From: Erinaceus europaeus
Taxonomy: Eukaryota; Chordata; Mammalia; Eulipotyphla; Erinaceidae
Reading direction: 5' to 3'
Assembly (NCBI RefSeq): GCF_950295315.1
Contig: NC_080164.1
Span: 15,456,882 to 15,520,881, forward strand
DNA length: 64,000 bases
Below are positions 63,371 to 64,000 of the stretch, piece by piece. A program made the position numbers and the translations under genes. Position 1 is the first letter of the stretch. Every line of letters begins with the position of its first letter. Below the pieces are notes generated by a model, which was not told where the DNA came from, did not search any database, and worked only from the letters and a program-made list of their open reading frames with translations.

Positions 63371-64000
63371 GTCAGGAGGCGGGGGTGGGGGAGGGCTTGA
63401 CCCTGGGATCGAAGGCTGCAGGGAGCCCGGGGCTGCTTGGAAACTCCAGCTCCAGAAGGTTCAAGATCAGGGGTCTTGGCTTTGGGAATGGGGTGCCCAG
63501 GGCTGCTGTTTGCCTGGTGCCTGGGCTTGGGTTTGGGCTTGTACCCACAGCCCCTGCAGCCTCTAGTCTGCATTCAAGAGGGAAAGAGGCAGATGGTGCT
63601 GGGAGGCCTGAGGGAGTCTGACTGATGACAGCAGGAAGCAGTGGGCCTGCAGGAACTTCCAGATGCCCATGCCTGGCTCCTCTTACCTTGCCCTCCCCAC
63701 CTCCCGGCCTCCCTCACATGCTGCTGGTATGGTGTACCCTGAAACGTGCCTGTCTGGGTTTGTAATCGGGGAGCTCTCCAGACATGGGTCCTGTCCTACT
63801 CCACCCTTCCCTCTGCCGCTCCAAAGAATGGTCTCAGGCAAGTTTCCCAGGGGTGGCTGGGGCTATGCAAGTCACCGGCTCCCAGTTTGTGCTGAAGAAT
63901 GGCCGGAGGGCCAGGGCGCCCTCTGCTGCTCATCTCTGGAATAGCACCTCACTGGAGGAGGCATGTGGTCTCAGTCTGTGTGGGGAGCCCTGGGCTTTTT
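63371..64000. other. Start of intron 6
   Basis: Donor GTCAGG, then GC-rich single-copy-looking sequence to the window end. No exon 7 signature is visible. Confidence 0.65.

Overview
The window is a piece of a mammalian nuclear genome, almost certainly a hedgehog (Erinaceus-like). The main evidence is that most of the sequence consists of tRNA-derived SINEs of the type I know from Erinaceidae, plus a young L1 lineage with the matching 3' end. The organism call is inference. The window has no bacterial layout, no CRISPR array and no complete gene.

The only host gene I can support is EFR3B (plus strand). Five consecutive coding exons are present: 26004-26080, 28644-28771, 38931-39081, 61105-61226 and 63221-63370. 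They have good splice sites and continuous phase, and encode about residues 3-212 of a protein of roughly 817 residues. Exon 1 (the start codon and one more codon) lies upstream of base 1, and exons 7 onward lie past base 64000. EFR3B is the palmitoylated plasma-membrane scaffold that recruits the PI4KA/TTC7/FAM126 lipid-kinase complex. Everything else is intron 1 (1-26003), intron 2 (26081-28643), intron 3 (28772-38930), intron 4 (39082-61104), intron 5 (61227-63220) and the start of intron 6.

The introns are packed with retroelements. I use working names for the SINEs. SINE-A: about 270-340 bp, head GGTAGCGCAGCGGGTTAAG, B box GGTTCGAGCCCC, 3' part with ACAACAAGGGCAACAAAAGG. SINE-B: about 200 bp, head GGCCAGGTGGTGGCGCACC, tail TCTATCCAATAAATAAA. 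SINE-C: about 125 bp, GATAGCATAATGGTTATG and CCATAAGCCAGAGCTGAGC. SINE-D: about 140 bp, GGTGGCGCAGTGGATAAAGC and GCCAGAGTGATGCTCTGG. SINE-E: a D-like head, a CACCATGTGGGAGC-type middle and a long CT tail. SINE-F: seen mostly inverted as GCACCAAAGCTTCCTTC and GCACTATCCAAGTGAGC. L1 3' ends occur at 12255, 17475, 27430, 42080-44750, 46508, 47247, 51897, 53040-54525 and 58070.

There are four endogenous-retrovirus insertions. One is a short non-autonomous provirus with both LTRs (23220-25540); three are solo LTRs (15493-15912 minus, 18970-19389 plus, 40617-41054 plus). Three show an exact 6-base target duplication and the fourth a 6-7 base one, which fits class II (ERV2/ERVK-like) elements. The provirus has a lysine-tRNA-type primer site and an unexplained GC-rich segment. 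One solo LTR carries a tRNA-Gly-like half in its U3 region.

No new multi-gene system is visible. The points most worth a second look are the composition of the small provirus, the tRNA-Gly-like LTR segment, repeated use of one target site at 47.2-48.9 kb, and several datable nests of insertions.
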